Of a stretch of DNA of 41,223 nt, positions 7,577 through 16,490 are shown piece after piece (positions within the stretch are counted from its first letter, which is position 1; the number at the start of each line of letters is the position of its first letter). The position numbers and the translations under genes were made by a program. Source of the stretch: Pedosphaera parvula Ellin514. Lineage in GTDB: Bacteria > Verrucomicrobiota > Verrucomicrobiia > Limisphaerales > Pedosphaeraceae. The stretch spans positions 1-41,223 of the forward strand of contig NZ_ABOX02000058.1 in NCBI RefSeq assembly GCF_000172555.1. The letters are read 5' to 3'. The notes beneath the pieces are model-generated. The model saw only the letters and a program-made list of their open reading frames with translations. It was not told the origin of the DNA and did no database searches.

Positions 7577-8476
7577 CTAGTTGTTTGCGTGAATTAATCC
7601 AGCCTCCTCGGCGGCTCCGCGGCCGATGACGGAAAAATCGCAATCGCCCCTGCCCGTGGCGATGAGGCTAAGCATTCGATTGTGCAGGGATTCAGCAAGG
7701 CGCATGGGGGCATCCGCCGATTCACTGCACTGGATCGCAAGCTTCAGGTCTTTGAATGCCAGCTTCAGTTTGAATTGCGGATCATCGTAATGTTGCTCCG
7801 CGAGCAACTTGCCATAATTTCTATAGACAACATCGTCGAACAGATTGTCGCAAAGGGCCTTCATGACTGCATTGCGATCAAGATTTTGCTTTTCAGCAAA
7901 CGTGAGCGCTTCAGCAAACGCCTCGACCGCGCTGAATAGCATAAAATTAGCAGCAAGTTTAACCACGTTCGCAGCACCCGGATCTTCACCACAATCTGCG
8001 ACATTCCTGCCGAGCGTGCGGAGAATGTCAGCCACCCGCTTTTTAGCCTCACTGGCACCGGAGACATAAATACCAAGTTTTCCGGTTGCCGCAGCATCTG
8101 GCCGGCCACTGACCGTCGCCGCAATATAATCACCGCCTGCCTGCCGATGTCGCTGAGCCAGATCGCGGGAGGTGTCCGGGGAAATTGTGCTCATGGAAAG
8201 ATGGAGGCTACCGCTCCCGAAGGAATCACAGAGTCCATGTGATCCCAAAGTCACGTCGCGCAAAGCGGCATCATCAGATAGCATGGTGATTACCATGCTG
8301 CCAGGCTCGGCGGTTTCGGCTGGAAAATTAACCGCCTGGGCACCCAGTTTAAGCAATGGCTCAAGCTTCTCGCGCGTACGGTTATAAACCTTCAGTTTAA
8401 AACCAGCCATCAACATCCTGGTGGCCATCGGTGCGCCCATATTCCCTGTTCCAATAAATCCAATTATTTGGTCCAT
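7577..8476 (-). CDS. 3-hydroxyisobutyrate dehydrogenase-like NAD(P)-dependent oxidoreductase
   Basis: This 299-aa protein belongs to the beta-hydroxyacid dehydrogenase family. The Rossmann motif is G9-T-G-N-M-G14. 'YNRT' at 31-34 places an Arg where NADPH-preferring members carry one. The substrate loop is 'ATVSGRPDAAATGKL' (about 120-134), and the catalytic Lys is K173 in 'ANVVKLAANFM'. The loop differs from the common 'SGG..GA..G.L', with Arg-Pro-Asp in place of Gly-rich residues, so the substrate may not be 3-hydroxyisobutyrate; succinic semialdehyde/glyoxylate reductase-type activity is possible. The C-terminal helical domain is complete. It is cytoplasmic and lies 7 bp upstream of the aldo/keto reductase gene on the same strand. 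Confidence 0.85.
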   Translation of the reverse strand: MDQIIGFIGTGNMGAPMATRMLMAGFKLKVYNRTREKLEPLLKLGAQAVNFPAETAEPGSMVITMLSDDAALRDVTLGSHGLCDSFGSGSLHLSMSTISPDTSRDLAQRHRQAGGDYIAATVSGRPDAAATGKLGIYVSGASEAKKRVADILRTLGRNVADCGEDPGAANVVKLAANFMLFSAVEAFAEALTFAEKQNLDRNAVMKALCDNLFDDVVYRNYGKLLAEQHYDDPQFKLKLAFKDLKLAIQCSESADAPMRLAESLHNRMLSLIATGRGDCDFSVIGRGAAEEAGLIHANN

Positions 8477-8568
8477 ATAACCCCCGCTTCAAAACTATCC
8501 GATGGGACTGGCAGCTTCGCAAGTGGGAGCGAGGGCGGGGGTCCGGGTGACTGCGCCTATCCCCGGGA

Positions 8569-9696
8569 TTAATTGAACCAAACCCTTTGAATGAGCCAGT
8601 AAGCGCCTGCCAGGGAAACAATGGCTGAACAGGCTGGAGCGAAGCGGATGGAGAAAGCAGGCTGGCTTTTCAATTTCCAAATAATGGGCAACACAATGGC
8701 GGCAATGGCCAGTTGGCCCATCTCAACCCCGAGATTGAATGAAAACAGAGGAAGAGCGTAACCGCCGCCATTAGCACCGATGTTCAATTCACGCAAGGCA
8801 GCGGCAAAACCGCATCCATGAATCAAACCAAAGCCAAAGCTCAGCAACCAACGGCGGCGGAGATTATTTCGGCGCAGGATGTTCTCCACACCCACATAGA
8901 CGATGGAAACCGCTATGAGCGGTTCCACGATGCGCGGGGAAATTTGCAGAATATTCAACACGGTGAGCGCCAGGGTAATTGAATGAGCCAGGGTAAAAGC
9001 GGTGATGATTTTTAAGGTCGCCCTTAAATTACCACCCACGATCAGCAAGCCGAGCAGGAAGCAAATGTGATCATACCCGGTCAGGATGTGTTCGACACCG
9101 AGGAAAAGAAAACTGCGAAAGGTTTGGGGATTGGAAACCGGAACCTTTGGAACCGTTGAAGCGACAAGTGTTGGCACTGCGCTTTCCAAAGTGCAGTTGC
9201 TCGCGTCGAGCATGCGTTCAGCAAGAAGTTCCCCATGTTCGCCGCGCAATGCCGCGTATTGACGATGCCCACGGGATAGCCTCGATATTAGAGCGGAGCG
9301 CACGCTCAGGTGTGAGGACCTCTCCCGTGGGAAATTGATAAGGAAATGAATGGCCTGGCTGTTATCTGCCTGTATTTGAATCCCTTCAGGCCGCATCTGT
9401 CCCCCTCCCCAGGTCACCTCGAGGGATTGTTCCGCCAGCTTCCGGAGTTGCGGCTGGGCAGTCTCAAACGTCTGCCGGATTACGTGACCATCCCCGGAGG
9501 CCTCCAACGAAGGCACCAGCAGGCGGACGTCACCCAATGCCATCGAGAGATCGGCATGAAGTGAATCCTCCCGCAACTGCAATGCGACCGCGCTTAATCC
9601 CGGATCGTGGGCTTGGACTGTTAATCTGCAGAGCTGCCAGAGAACAGCCAGACCTGCCAGCCGGAACACTTTGAAAAATGTAAGCGCGTTGATCAT
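8569..9696 (-). CDS. HupE/UreJ-like membrane protein
   Basis: I prefer the start at 9696 (M-I-N-A-L-T-F-F), because the 18 upstream residues back to 9750 look like leader sequence. It has a signal peptide, then 'QAHDPG' at the mature N-terminus and a soluble extracytoplasmic domain of about 170 residues. A six-helix membrane domain follows, with the HupE/UreJ_2 pattern: 'EHILTGYDHICFLLGLL', 'FTLAHSITLAL', 'VEPLIAVSIVYVGVENIL', 'FGLIHGCGFA' and 'FNLGVEMGQL'. Conserved His and Asp in these helices probably bind metal; HupE proteins of other bacteria transport nickel or cobalt, but the metal here is unknown. It is the last gene of the TPR-DUF4331-HupE unit, 13-67 bp after the DUF4331 gene depending on start. 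Confidence 0.82.
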   Translation of the reverse strand: MINALTFFKVFRLAGLAVLWQLCRLTVQAHDPGLSAVALQLREDSLHADLSMALGDVRLLVPSLEASGDGHVIRQTFETAQPQLRKLAEQSLEVTWGGGQMRPEGIQIQADNSQAIHFLINFPRERSSHLSVRSALISRLSRGHRQYAALRGEHGELLAERMLDASNCTLESAVPTLVASTVPKVPVSNPQTFRSFLFLGVEHILTGYDHICFLLGLLIVGGNLRATLKIITAFTLAHSITLALTVLNILQISPRIVEPLIAVSIVYVGVENILRRNNLRRRWLLSFGFGLIHGCGFAAALRELNIGANGGGYALPLFSFNLGVEMGQLAIAAIVLPIIWKLKSQPAFSIRFAPACSAIVSLAGAYWLIQRVWFN

Positions 9697-9763
9697 GGGT
9701 TTGAAATCAACAGTGGGCAAAGGAGATGGCTTTGCCCACTGCAAGTCCACAGCGGCTCAACTG

Positions 9764-11296
9764 TTAAGGAGCTACGCCATGGTGTCCGTGTATGCGCCCG
9801 TTGTTGGGGGTTGGCGCATAAGGGAAGACCTTGTTGAAAGGCACATCGTTATGATCGACGTTGTCCCCAATGACGCTGATTTGACCCGTGCCGTTTGTCC
9901 GGAGATCGCTGACAAGGGAGGTGAGGGCGATGTCAACCACGTCGTCACCGAAGCGGCGGCCATTGGGCCAGCCACCCGCTACGATGCCACCATTAACATT
10001 TGTTTGCAGGGTGCTGAACAGGATGTCATTGCCAAAGATGCTGAGGCGGCTGAAACCGGTATCATCGGCATCGTTATCCCCACCACCGGCGAGGCGGGCG
10101 GGTGGCGTGGAAAGATCCACCTTGATAATATCAGGGATAAAGATGGTGGCAAGATCTGTGCGGTCGTGGAGCAGATTGTCAGGCAGGGTGCTGACAATTG
10201 AACTGAACAATGCTGCCGGCTCGGGATTTAAAGCATATTTGGCAAACGTGCTTTTGTCCACAGTCGGTGCAGTGCGGTTATATCTATCTTTATCCGCCAC
10301 CGCTACAAAAAGTTCATTGAAGAGCGGATTACCCTGACGGGCAACCTGAACGTAACCTCCACTGGCCGTGCTATTCCCATTCACCCCATCTCGCAGCACG
10401 GTCAGTTGACGCCGAAAGTTACTGGCATAAACTCCGACCACCTGTCGATCGCCACCAATATCGTCAACGGGAATATTCAATACAATAGTATGGATATTAA
10501 AGCCGCCCTGGGAATCAATACCCGGAGTGTGGAACTGCAGGAGATCGAAGATGGCCTGGATATCGCCATAAAAGCCGTCATCTCGCTGTCCCGCAAAGGC
10601 GAGGTAACCGCCACCCAACTGAGCAATGCTTTCGAGGGTATAACGATCCAGTTCATTGGTAGTGGTTACGCCCGGTCTTGCGGGATTGTTCCCGTTGTCA
10701 CCCTGATTGTAGAATGGCGTGGCAATACCTTGATTATTGGGCGGAACTATGCCCGAACCCAAAAGGGTGCTGGAGTTGCCATTCTTATTGTCCACTTTGA
10801 AAACCTGATAGGTTTGAATCATGTTCTGATTCGTGTCACCCACATCGTTCACCACACCGAGGAAGGAGTTTAGAATCGTTCCTCTATTTTGATATTGGGT
10901 GTTGAACTTGAACTGATAGGTAATGGTTTTGGTGCCGGTGGCCAGGTCGTTATTCTTGTTGCGAAAGTTGTTGGCGTTCGTTTTGCAGATATGAATGGTA
11001 TACAACACATTATCATCAAAACGAAAGTTGTTTGGCCCTTCGCCAGGTTCCTCGAATGGATACACTGTCAGTGCAACCGTCAGGTATTTGGTGAAGGTCG
11101 GTGCCCCGGTGTCTGTGTTCGTACCTGTTTGAAGCTGGCTGACGAAAGCATAAACGTCCGCCGTATTTGCAGCGGGATCGAGTGTAATCAAGGGCGCGTC
11201 CATATGGCTGCTGGCAAAAGCTGCAGCAGGAATAAAGCTCAACACAGCCAGCGCCATGGCCCGTGCGAACGGTAGTTTAAGGTTGGGGATTCTCAT
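9764..11296 (-). CDS. DUF4331 family exported protein
   Basis: This 510-aa protein has a signal peptide ending A-A-F-A and a mature N-terminus S29-S-H-M-D-A-P, the DUF4331 signature (usually SSHREAP). The pattern continues with 'TADVYAFV' and repeated beta-rich segments. A Gly/Asp/Asn-rich C-terminal region contains 'RLAGGGDNDADDTGFSRLSIFGNDI', and the end matches family members (PYAPTPNNG). The biochemical role of DUF4331 is unknown; proteins are secreted and often encoded beside TPR lipoproteins and HupE/UreJ-like proteins, as here. It has an AGGAACC-type site about 11 nt upstream of its ATG. It lies between the TPR lipoprotein (62-bp gap) and the HupE-like gene. Confidence 0.85.
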   Translation of the reverse strand: MRIPNLKLPFARAMALAVLSFIPAAAFASSHMDAPLITLDPAANTADVYAFVSQLQTGTNTDTGAPTFTKYLTVALTVYPFEEPGEGPNNFRFDDNVLYTIHICKTNANNFRNKNNDLATGTKTITYQFKFNTQYQNRGTILNSFLGVVNDVGDTNQNMIQTYQVFKVDNKNGNSSTLLGSGIVPPNNQGIATPFYNQGDNGNNPARPGVTTTNELDRYTLESIAQLGGGYLAFAGQRDDGFYGDIQAIFDLLQFHTPGIDSQGGFNIHTIVLNIPVDDIGGDRQVVGVYASNFRRQLTVLRDGVNGNSTASGGYVQVARQGNPLFNELFVAVADKDRYNRTAPTVDKSTFAKYALNPEPAALFSSIVSTLPDNLLHDRTDLATIFIPDIIKVDLSTPPARLAGGGDNDADDTGFSRLSIFGNDILFSTLQTNVNGGIVAGGWPNGRRFGDDVVDIALTSLVSDLRTNGTGQISVIGDNVDHNDVPFNKVFPYAPTPNNGRIHGHHGVAP

Positions 11297-11358
11297 GTGA
11301 ACGGTTCCTTTCTTACTTCTGACTTGGTTTTGTTCGGTTATAATATTGCTACAGAGGA

Positions 11359-12795
11359 TTATTTTCCTGTGGCAACAAGCTTACGGTCTGAATCGATGAT
11401 CTGTGGTTCCAAACCCGCCAGATTCAATCCCAGGGCCGTTAGATGGTCGGTTAAATTATCTCTTTCGGAAGGTAGCAGCATTTGTTGATAGCCATGAGCT
11501 TCAATCAGTAACTGCATGGCTTTTTCGGAGTTGCCCCGATTTTCTTCAATAATTCCCGCATGGTAAAACATCCTGGCATCCTGCGTGCCTTCAGCCAGCG
11601 CTGCGTCACTATGAACCGCAGCCTCTTCATATTGGCCGGCGGAAGCCAGCGCCCAGGCGAGTGCATCATGAGATTGCACGTCTCCACGGTTATTAAGTTC
11701 CTCCTGGGCCAGCCGAACGGCTGTGGCAGGATCCTGCTTGGTGGAGGCCAGATAGAGGGAGGCAGTGCGCGGATCAGACGCCGGCCCCATCTGCTTGATC
11801 TGATTTTCCAAAGCCGCATCAGGTTTACCGGTGGCGCGCAGAGCCTCTGCCAATGTCCATTGGTAATCCGGCAATGGATTCAGCGCGACCGCGCGTCTGA
11901 GCGGTTCGATGGCTTCTTCTTCGCGATGATCCGCAAGCAAAAGCCGTCCCTTGGCCAGCAGTGCGGGGGCGTAATCCTTTTGAAATTCGAGTGCCGCTTC
12001 AGAATGTTTTAAGGCATTGTCAATGTTCCCGGCCTGTAGCTGGTAATTGGCCATCCGCGAGTAAACCCACGCTGCCGTTTCAGCATCCTTGGGACTGGTC
12101 GCCTGCACCGCCATTTGCATCACCTCCGTGGCCCCCTGCAAATCACCTTTCAACCAGCGGACATGCGCCACCCGGGCGTACGAATGCAGATCAGGCCGCA
12201 GGTCGATCATTTTTTGGTAAACCTCAATCGCTTCATCCAGTCTGCCCATTTCCATCAATACGTCCCCCAACAATCCGTAATCAAATGAAAGCCCACGCTT
12301 GGCCACCAATTCCCGCGCGATCGGCTCAGCTTCCTTGAAGCGATGCATGCTATCCAGCACGTGACCGCGCAAAAGCAGGGCCGCCAGATTTGTCGGTTCT
12401 TTGTCCGCCATGCATAAGGCACATTGCTCCGCCAGCTTGTAATAGCCCGGATCAAAGGTGCTGCGGGCTTTGGAAACGTAAAGCCAGCCAAGTTTTTCAA
12501 TCGAGACAAAGGCATTGAATCCTCCGGCCTTGATAACTTGCTGGGCTTTGGAAATATCCTGATCCACGCTTGTCGCCCCTTGCGTCGGCAGCAGGATGAT
12601 GCTGCAGGGATCAGGCGTCGCGGCCAACTCGGTGCCATTAACCTGTGCTTGTGGTTTGTTGGTGTTTGCAGGCTGGTCCTTCTCAACTTTGGGCACCTTC
12701 GGCTCACAACCAGTTAAACAAAGGATCGCCGCAACCAGCCCGGAGAAACAACCCACAAACCAGCCAAGCTTCAAAATGCTCTTCTTCTGGTTCAT
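11359..12795 (-). CDS. TPR-repeat lipoprotein
   Basis: I use the ATG at 12795, which has an AGGA site about 8 nt upstream; the TTG at 12798 is the alternative. The protein has 478 residues. The signal anchor ends in lipobox L-T-G-C30. A Pro/Lys/Asn linker follows, then a long array of helical TPR units from about residue 90 to 455, visible in 'AALLLRGHVLDSMHRFKEAEPIARELV', 'GDVLMEMGRLDEAIEVYQKMIDL' and 'HSEAALEFQKDYAPALLAKGRLLL'. TPRs are scaffolds for protein binding. It is the first gene of the TPR-DUF4331-HupE unit and probably tethers or assembles the secreted DUF4331 protein in the periplasm, which is an inference. It is divergent from purS across a 226-bp gap with no recognised promoter. 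Confidence 0.82.
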   Translation of the reverse strand: MNQKKSILKLGWFVGCFSGLVAAILCLTGCEPKVPKVEKDQPANTNKPQAQVNGTELAATPDPCSIILLPTQGATSVDQDISKAQQVIKAGGFNAFVSIEKLGWLYVSKARSTFDPGYYKLAEQCALCMADKEPTNLAALLLRGHVLDSMHRFKEAEPIARELVAKRGLSFDYGLLGDVLMEMGRLDEAIEVYQKMIDLRPDLHSYARVAHVRWLKGDLQGATEVMQMAVQATSPKDAETAAWVYSRMANYQLQAGNIDNALKHSEAALEFQKDYAPALLAKGRLLLADHREEEAIEPLRRAVALNPLPDYQWTLAEALRATGKPDAALENQIKQMGPASDPRTASLYLASTKQDPATAVRLAQEELNNRGDVQSHDALAWALASAGQYEEAAVHSDAALAEGTQDARMFYHAGIIEENRGNSEKAMQLLIEAHGYQQMLLPSERDNLTDHLTALGLNLAGLEPQIIDSDRKLVATGK

Positions 12796-13021
12796 CAAGG
12801 GGTCCTATTTCATTTGAACACACACTTTTTCGCAATCAGGTGAGGACCTACTCCTTGATGGGCAAAACACCCCACTCGCAATTATTTGCGCTTTGCAAAG
12901 GAACGCAATGAACCAGGTTTGATGAGTTTCCGGTCACTCTTTTTCGAAAAGAAATTACTCGCCACCCGGCCTTGCTTTTACCAACATCTCGGCGAACTAT
13001 TCGCAGGGCATTTGCATCGAC

Positions 13022-13258
13022 ATGAAAGCTAAGATTATCATCACGCCAAAAAAGGCCGTTCTTGACCCTCAAGGTAAAACCGTACAAAACGCGCTCGAAC
13101 ACATGGGCTATCAAGGAATTAGCGCGGTTCATGTGGGAAAATATCTGGAAATTGAGGTCGCCGGCGATAAGGAGACCATTCGCAAACAGATCGATGAGGC
13201 ATGTCACAAAATTTTGAGTAATCCGGTGATCGAGGACTATCGCTTTGAGCTGGAATGA
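13022..13258 (+). CDS. purS: Phosphoribosylformylglycinamidine synthase, PurS subunit
   Basis: This 78-aa protein has the PurS pattern: a first strand 'KAKIIITPKKAVLDPQGKTVQNALEHMGY', then 'VHVGKYLEIEV' and a C-terminal helix-strand ending 'NPVIEDYRFELE'. PurS is the small structural subunit of the B. subtilis-type three-part FGAM synthase (PurS-PurQ-PurL), in which it bridges the glutaminase and synthetase. It is followed by purQ at 53 bp and purL, consistent with a complex-encoding operon. There is no clear Shine-Dalgarno site. The length is normal for the family. Confidence 0.92.
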   Translation: MKAKIIITPKKAVLDPQGKTVQNALEHMGYQGISAVHVGKYLEIEVAGDKETIRKQIDEACHKILSNPVIEDYRFELE

Positions 13259-13311
13259 GTCATGTTAAGAGCTTCGGGAAATGCGGTTTTTCCCACATTT
13301 ATGATTAGAAT

Positions 13312-14025
13312 ATGAATTTTGCTGTTCTTCAATTCCCCGCATCGAACTGCGACCAGGACGCCGTGCACGCCCTGCGCAATGTCTTTGGCCATTCTGCCCG
13401 CCTGCTTTGGCACAAGGAAACCTCACTGGGCGATGTCGATGCCGTGCTGATTCCGGGCGGCTTCAGCTATGGCGATTATCTGCGCACCGGTGCCATTGCC
13501 CGTTTCAGCCCGGTGATGCAAGCAGTGCAGACCTTCGCTGCCAATGGCGGCCTGGTGCTTGGCATCTGCAATGGATTCCAAATCCTTTGCGAAGCCGGCC
13601 TGCTTCCCGGCGCACTGATTCGCAATCGTTCGCTCCAGTTTCGCTGTGAGCATGTGTTCGTGAAGACGGTCACGAAGGATTCTCCATTTACGGGCCAGGT
13701 TCCCGACGGCAAGCTGATGCGCATACCGATTGCCCATGGCGAGGGCTGCTATTTTGCGGACGAAGAAACGATTTCCAGGCTTAAGTCAAACAATCAAATT
13801 CTTTGGCAATACGTCAACGACAAGGGCGAGGCGACTGAAGTAGCTAATCCCAACGGCTCCGTCCAGAACATTGCGGGAATTTGCAATGAACGCCGAAACG
13901 TGGCTGGTCTCATGCCTCATCCTGAGCGCGCCTGTGAACCCCTCCTCGGCAGTGCCGATGGACGGCTGATCTTCGAAAGCTTCCTTAATTACCTTCAGAA
14001 CAAAAACGTGGCCAAAGCGGCTTGA
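13312..14025 (+). CDS. purQ: Phosphoribosylformylglycinamidine synthase, PurQ glutaminase subunit
   Basis: This 237-aa class I glutamine amidotransferase domain releases ammonia from glutamine for the PurL reaction. The nucleophile elbow is G-I-C86-N-G-F-Q, and the His-Glu pair is H203-P-E205 in 'MPHPERACEP'. Other family features are 'FPASNCDQD' near the N-terminus and 'PGGFSYGDYLRTGAIA' (oxyanion loop). It is slightly longer than typical PurQ (about 225 aa) because of its C-terminal tail. It is transcribed with purS and purL. A 28-codon frame at 14032-14118 lies between it and purL and is probably meaningless. Confidence 0.94.
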   Translation: MNFAVLQFPASNCDQDAVHALRNVFGHSARLLWHKETSLGDVDAVLIPGGFSYGDYLRTGAIARFSPVMQAVQTFAANGGLVLGICNGFQILCEAGLLPGALIRNRSLQFRCEHVFVKTVTKDSPFTGQVPDGKLMRIPIAHGEGCYFADEETISRLKSNNQILWQYVNDKGEATEVANPNGSVQNIAGICNERRNVAGLMPHPERACEPLLGSADGRLIFESFLNYLQNKNVAKAA

Positions 14026-14133
14026 GCTTCCATGAAAGTAGCAGCCCTTGAGACCTGGTTGCAGGCATATAATTTGTCGAAACCGATTCGCTTTGACGAA
14101 TCGCCAAGTTACGATTGAATACATTTAAAGTGA

Positions 14134-16445
14134 ATGAGCGATCCAGCCATAACACCTGAACTGATCAAACAACACGGCCTCACACCTGATGAATTCGAAC
14201 GCATCAAGGGCATCCTTGGTCGCGAGCCGAATTACACTGAGCTCGGCATCTTCTCCGTGATGTGGAGTGAGCACTGCTCCTACAAAAACAGCCGTCCGTT
14301 GCTGAAAACTTTTCCGACCAAGTCGCCCAAAATTCTCGTAGGTGCAGGCGAAGAGAATGCCGGGATCATCGATATTGGTGACGGCCTGGCGATTGCTTTT
14401 AAAATCGAATCCCACAACCATCCAAGCGCCGTGGAACCTTTCCAAGGCGCAGCCACCGGCGTGGGCGGCATCATCCGCGATATCTTCACCATGGGCGCAC
14501 GCCCGGTCTGTGCGGTGGATTCTCTCCGTTTCGGTGAACTCACTTCACCCGAAGTGCGACGTCTATTCAGCGGGGTTGTTTCCGGAATTGCGCACTACGG
14601 CAACTGCTTCGGCATTCCGACCATTGCCGGTGAAGTTTATTTCGATAAGGTTTACGAGGGAAATCCGCTCGTAAACGCTTTCTGCCTGGGCGTGCTGCGC
14701 CACGATCAGATTGCCCGCGGCGCCGCAAAAGGAATTGGCAACCCGGTATTTTATGTCGGACCCGCGACCGGTCGCGATGGCCTGGCCGGTGCGGCATTTG
14801 CATCCCAGGATTTGACCGAGGAATCAGCGGAGCAACAGCGTGGTGCCGTGCAGGTCGGCGATCCTTTCATGGAAAAGTTGGTGATGGAAGCCTGTCTGGA
14901 ATTGCTCGCCACCGATGCCGTCGCTGGCATTCAGGACATGGGCGCCGCCGGCCTTACCTGTTCCACCTGCGAAACCGCCGCGCGCGCTGGCACGGGCATC
15001 GAAATCGACCTCAGCAAGGTGCCGCAACGCGCCCCCAACATGACGCCTTACGAGATCATGCTCAGCGAATCGCAGGAACGCATGTTGATCATCGTCAAGA
15101 AAGGGCGCGAAGCCGAAGTGCAGCGCATTTTTGATAAGTGGGATTTGCCCTGGGCCGAAATTGGTTTTGTGACCGACAGCAGCCGCATGGTGGTGAAGAA
15201 CCACGGTCAACCGGTTGCGGATATTCCGGCCAGTAAGTTGGCCGATGAAGCACCCATTTATCAGCGCGAATTCAAGGAGCCAGAATATTTGAAGCCCGTG
15301 CGCGCCTTTACGCTGAACGAGGTGCCCGACACGCAGGATGCCGCAGGCAACCTCAAGACTTGCTCGCCTGGCCAACCATTGCCTCGAAGAACTGGGTTTA
15401 TCGCCAATACGATCATATGGTGCGCGATGGCACGGCGGTCCTCCCAGGCTCTGATGCTGCGGTGATTCGTATCAAGACTGATTCCTTGCCGCCGCTAAAA
15501 CCCGGCCTCCAGGAAACTGCGTCCAATGTGGAGAAGTTCATTGCCTTGAAAGTCGATTGCAATGCCGCTTACGTTTATCTCGACCCTTACGAAGGTGCAA
15601 AGACCGTCGTGGCGGAAGTCGCGCGCAATCTGGCCTGCTCGGGTGCGGTGCCGCTCGGTTCAACGGACAATCTGAACTATGGCAATCCGCACAATCAGGA
15701 AATTTTCTGGCAATTGAAAGAATCGGTTCGTGGTCTTGCAGAAGCCTGCCGTGCCTTCAACGCCCCCGTGACGGGTGGCAACGTCAGTCTTTATAATCAA
15801 AATCCGAATGGTCCCATCGATCCCACACCCACGGTGGCAATGGTTGGTCTGGTTGAAAAGCCGGAGCATATCACCACGCAATGGTTCAAGGACGAAGGAA
15901 ACGCCATTATTTTGTTGGGGGATATTGTCGATACCAGCGATCCCCTGCTCGGCCTGGGCGGGTCGGCATATCTGCAACGGATCCACGGCAAAAAGACCGG
16001 CACCCCTCCGCGTTGTAATCTCGACAAGGAAAAGGAACTTCACCTGGGATTGCGATCATTGATTTATTCCGGGGTGGTCAAGAGCGCTCACGATTGTAGC
16101 GATGGCGGTTTGGCCGTGGCTTTGGCGGAATCTTGTATCTCCCAGCAGGTCGCACGCGAAACCCCACGTTTGATCGGTGCGGATATCGATCTTTCAAGCA
16201 TCACTGGGACGCGGTTGGATGCTCTTCTTTTCGGTGAAACCCAGAGCCGGGTGATCATATCAGTGGATAAACACCAAGCGGGCAAGGTCTTGGGACAAGC
16301 CAAAATTCTGGGCATTCCGGCAATAAAAATCGGCTCGGTAGGCGGAACGGCATTGCAAATCAAGACGAGTGGGTACAGCTTGAGCGGTGACTTACGCGAA
16401 TTACATGATCTGTGGTGGAATTCCATTGCCCGTGCAATGGCTTAA
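14134..16445 (+). pseudogene. purL: Phosphoribosylformylglycinamidine synthase PurL, one-base frameshift near 15358
   Basis: The gene is complete at both ends but split into two frames. The first runs from 14134 and is PurL-like up to 'DAAGNLK' at 15357. The second frame is PurL-like from 15360: '[22 protein letters not shown]', a strongly conserved junction in intact PurL. Two bases (AC, 15358-15359) remain between, so one base is missing. The restored length is about 770 residues, close to small-type PurL (about 740). Motifs include '[10 protein letters not shown]' (catalytic His region), '[21 protein letters not shown]' (ATP site) and 'GNVSLYN' plus 'SDGGL' in the C-terminal half. PurL makes FGAM from FGAR, ATP and ammonia. 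As purine synthesis is normally essential and both parts are well preserved, a sequence error is the likelier explanation. Confidence 0.9.
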
Positions 16446-16490
16446 TACCAGAAGTTGAAGCACTTAGAAAACCTGATTCGACCATTATTC

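Noticed and set aside
14032-14118. 28-codon frame between purQ and purL
   Set aside because: Short, no Shine-Dalgarno sequence and no recognisable motif.
15340-15380. Programmed ribosomal frameshift in purL
   Set aside because: No slippery heptamer and no stem-loop was recognised next to the junction; a missing base is the simpler explanation.
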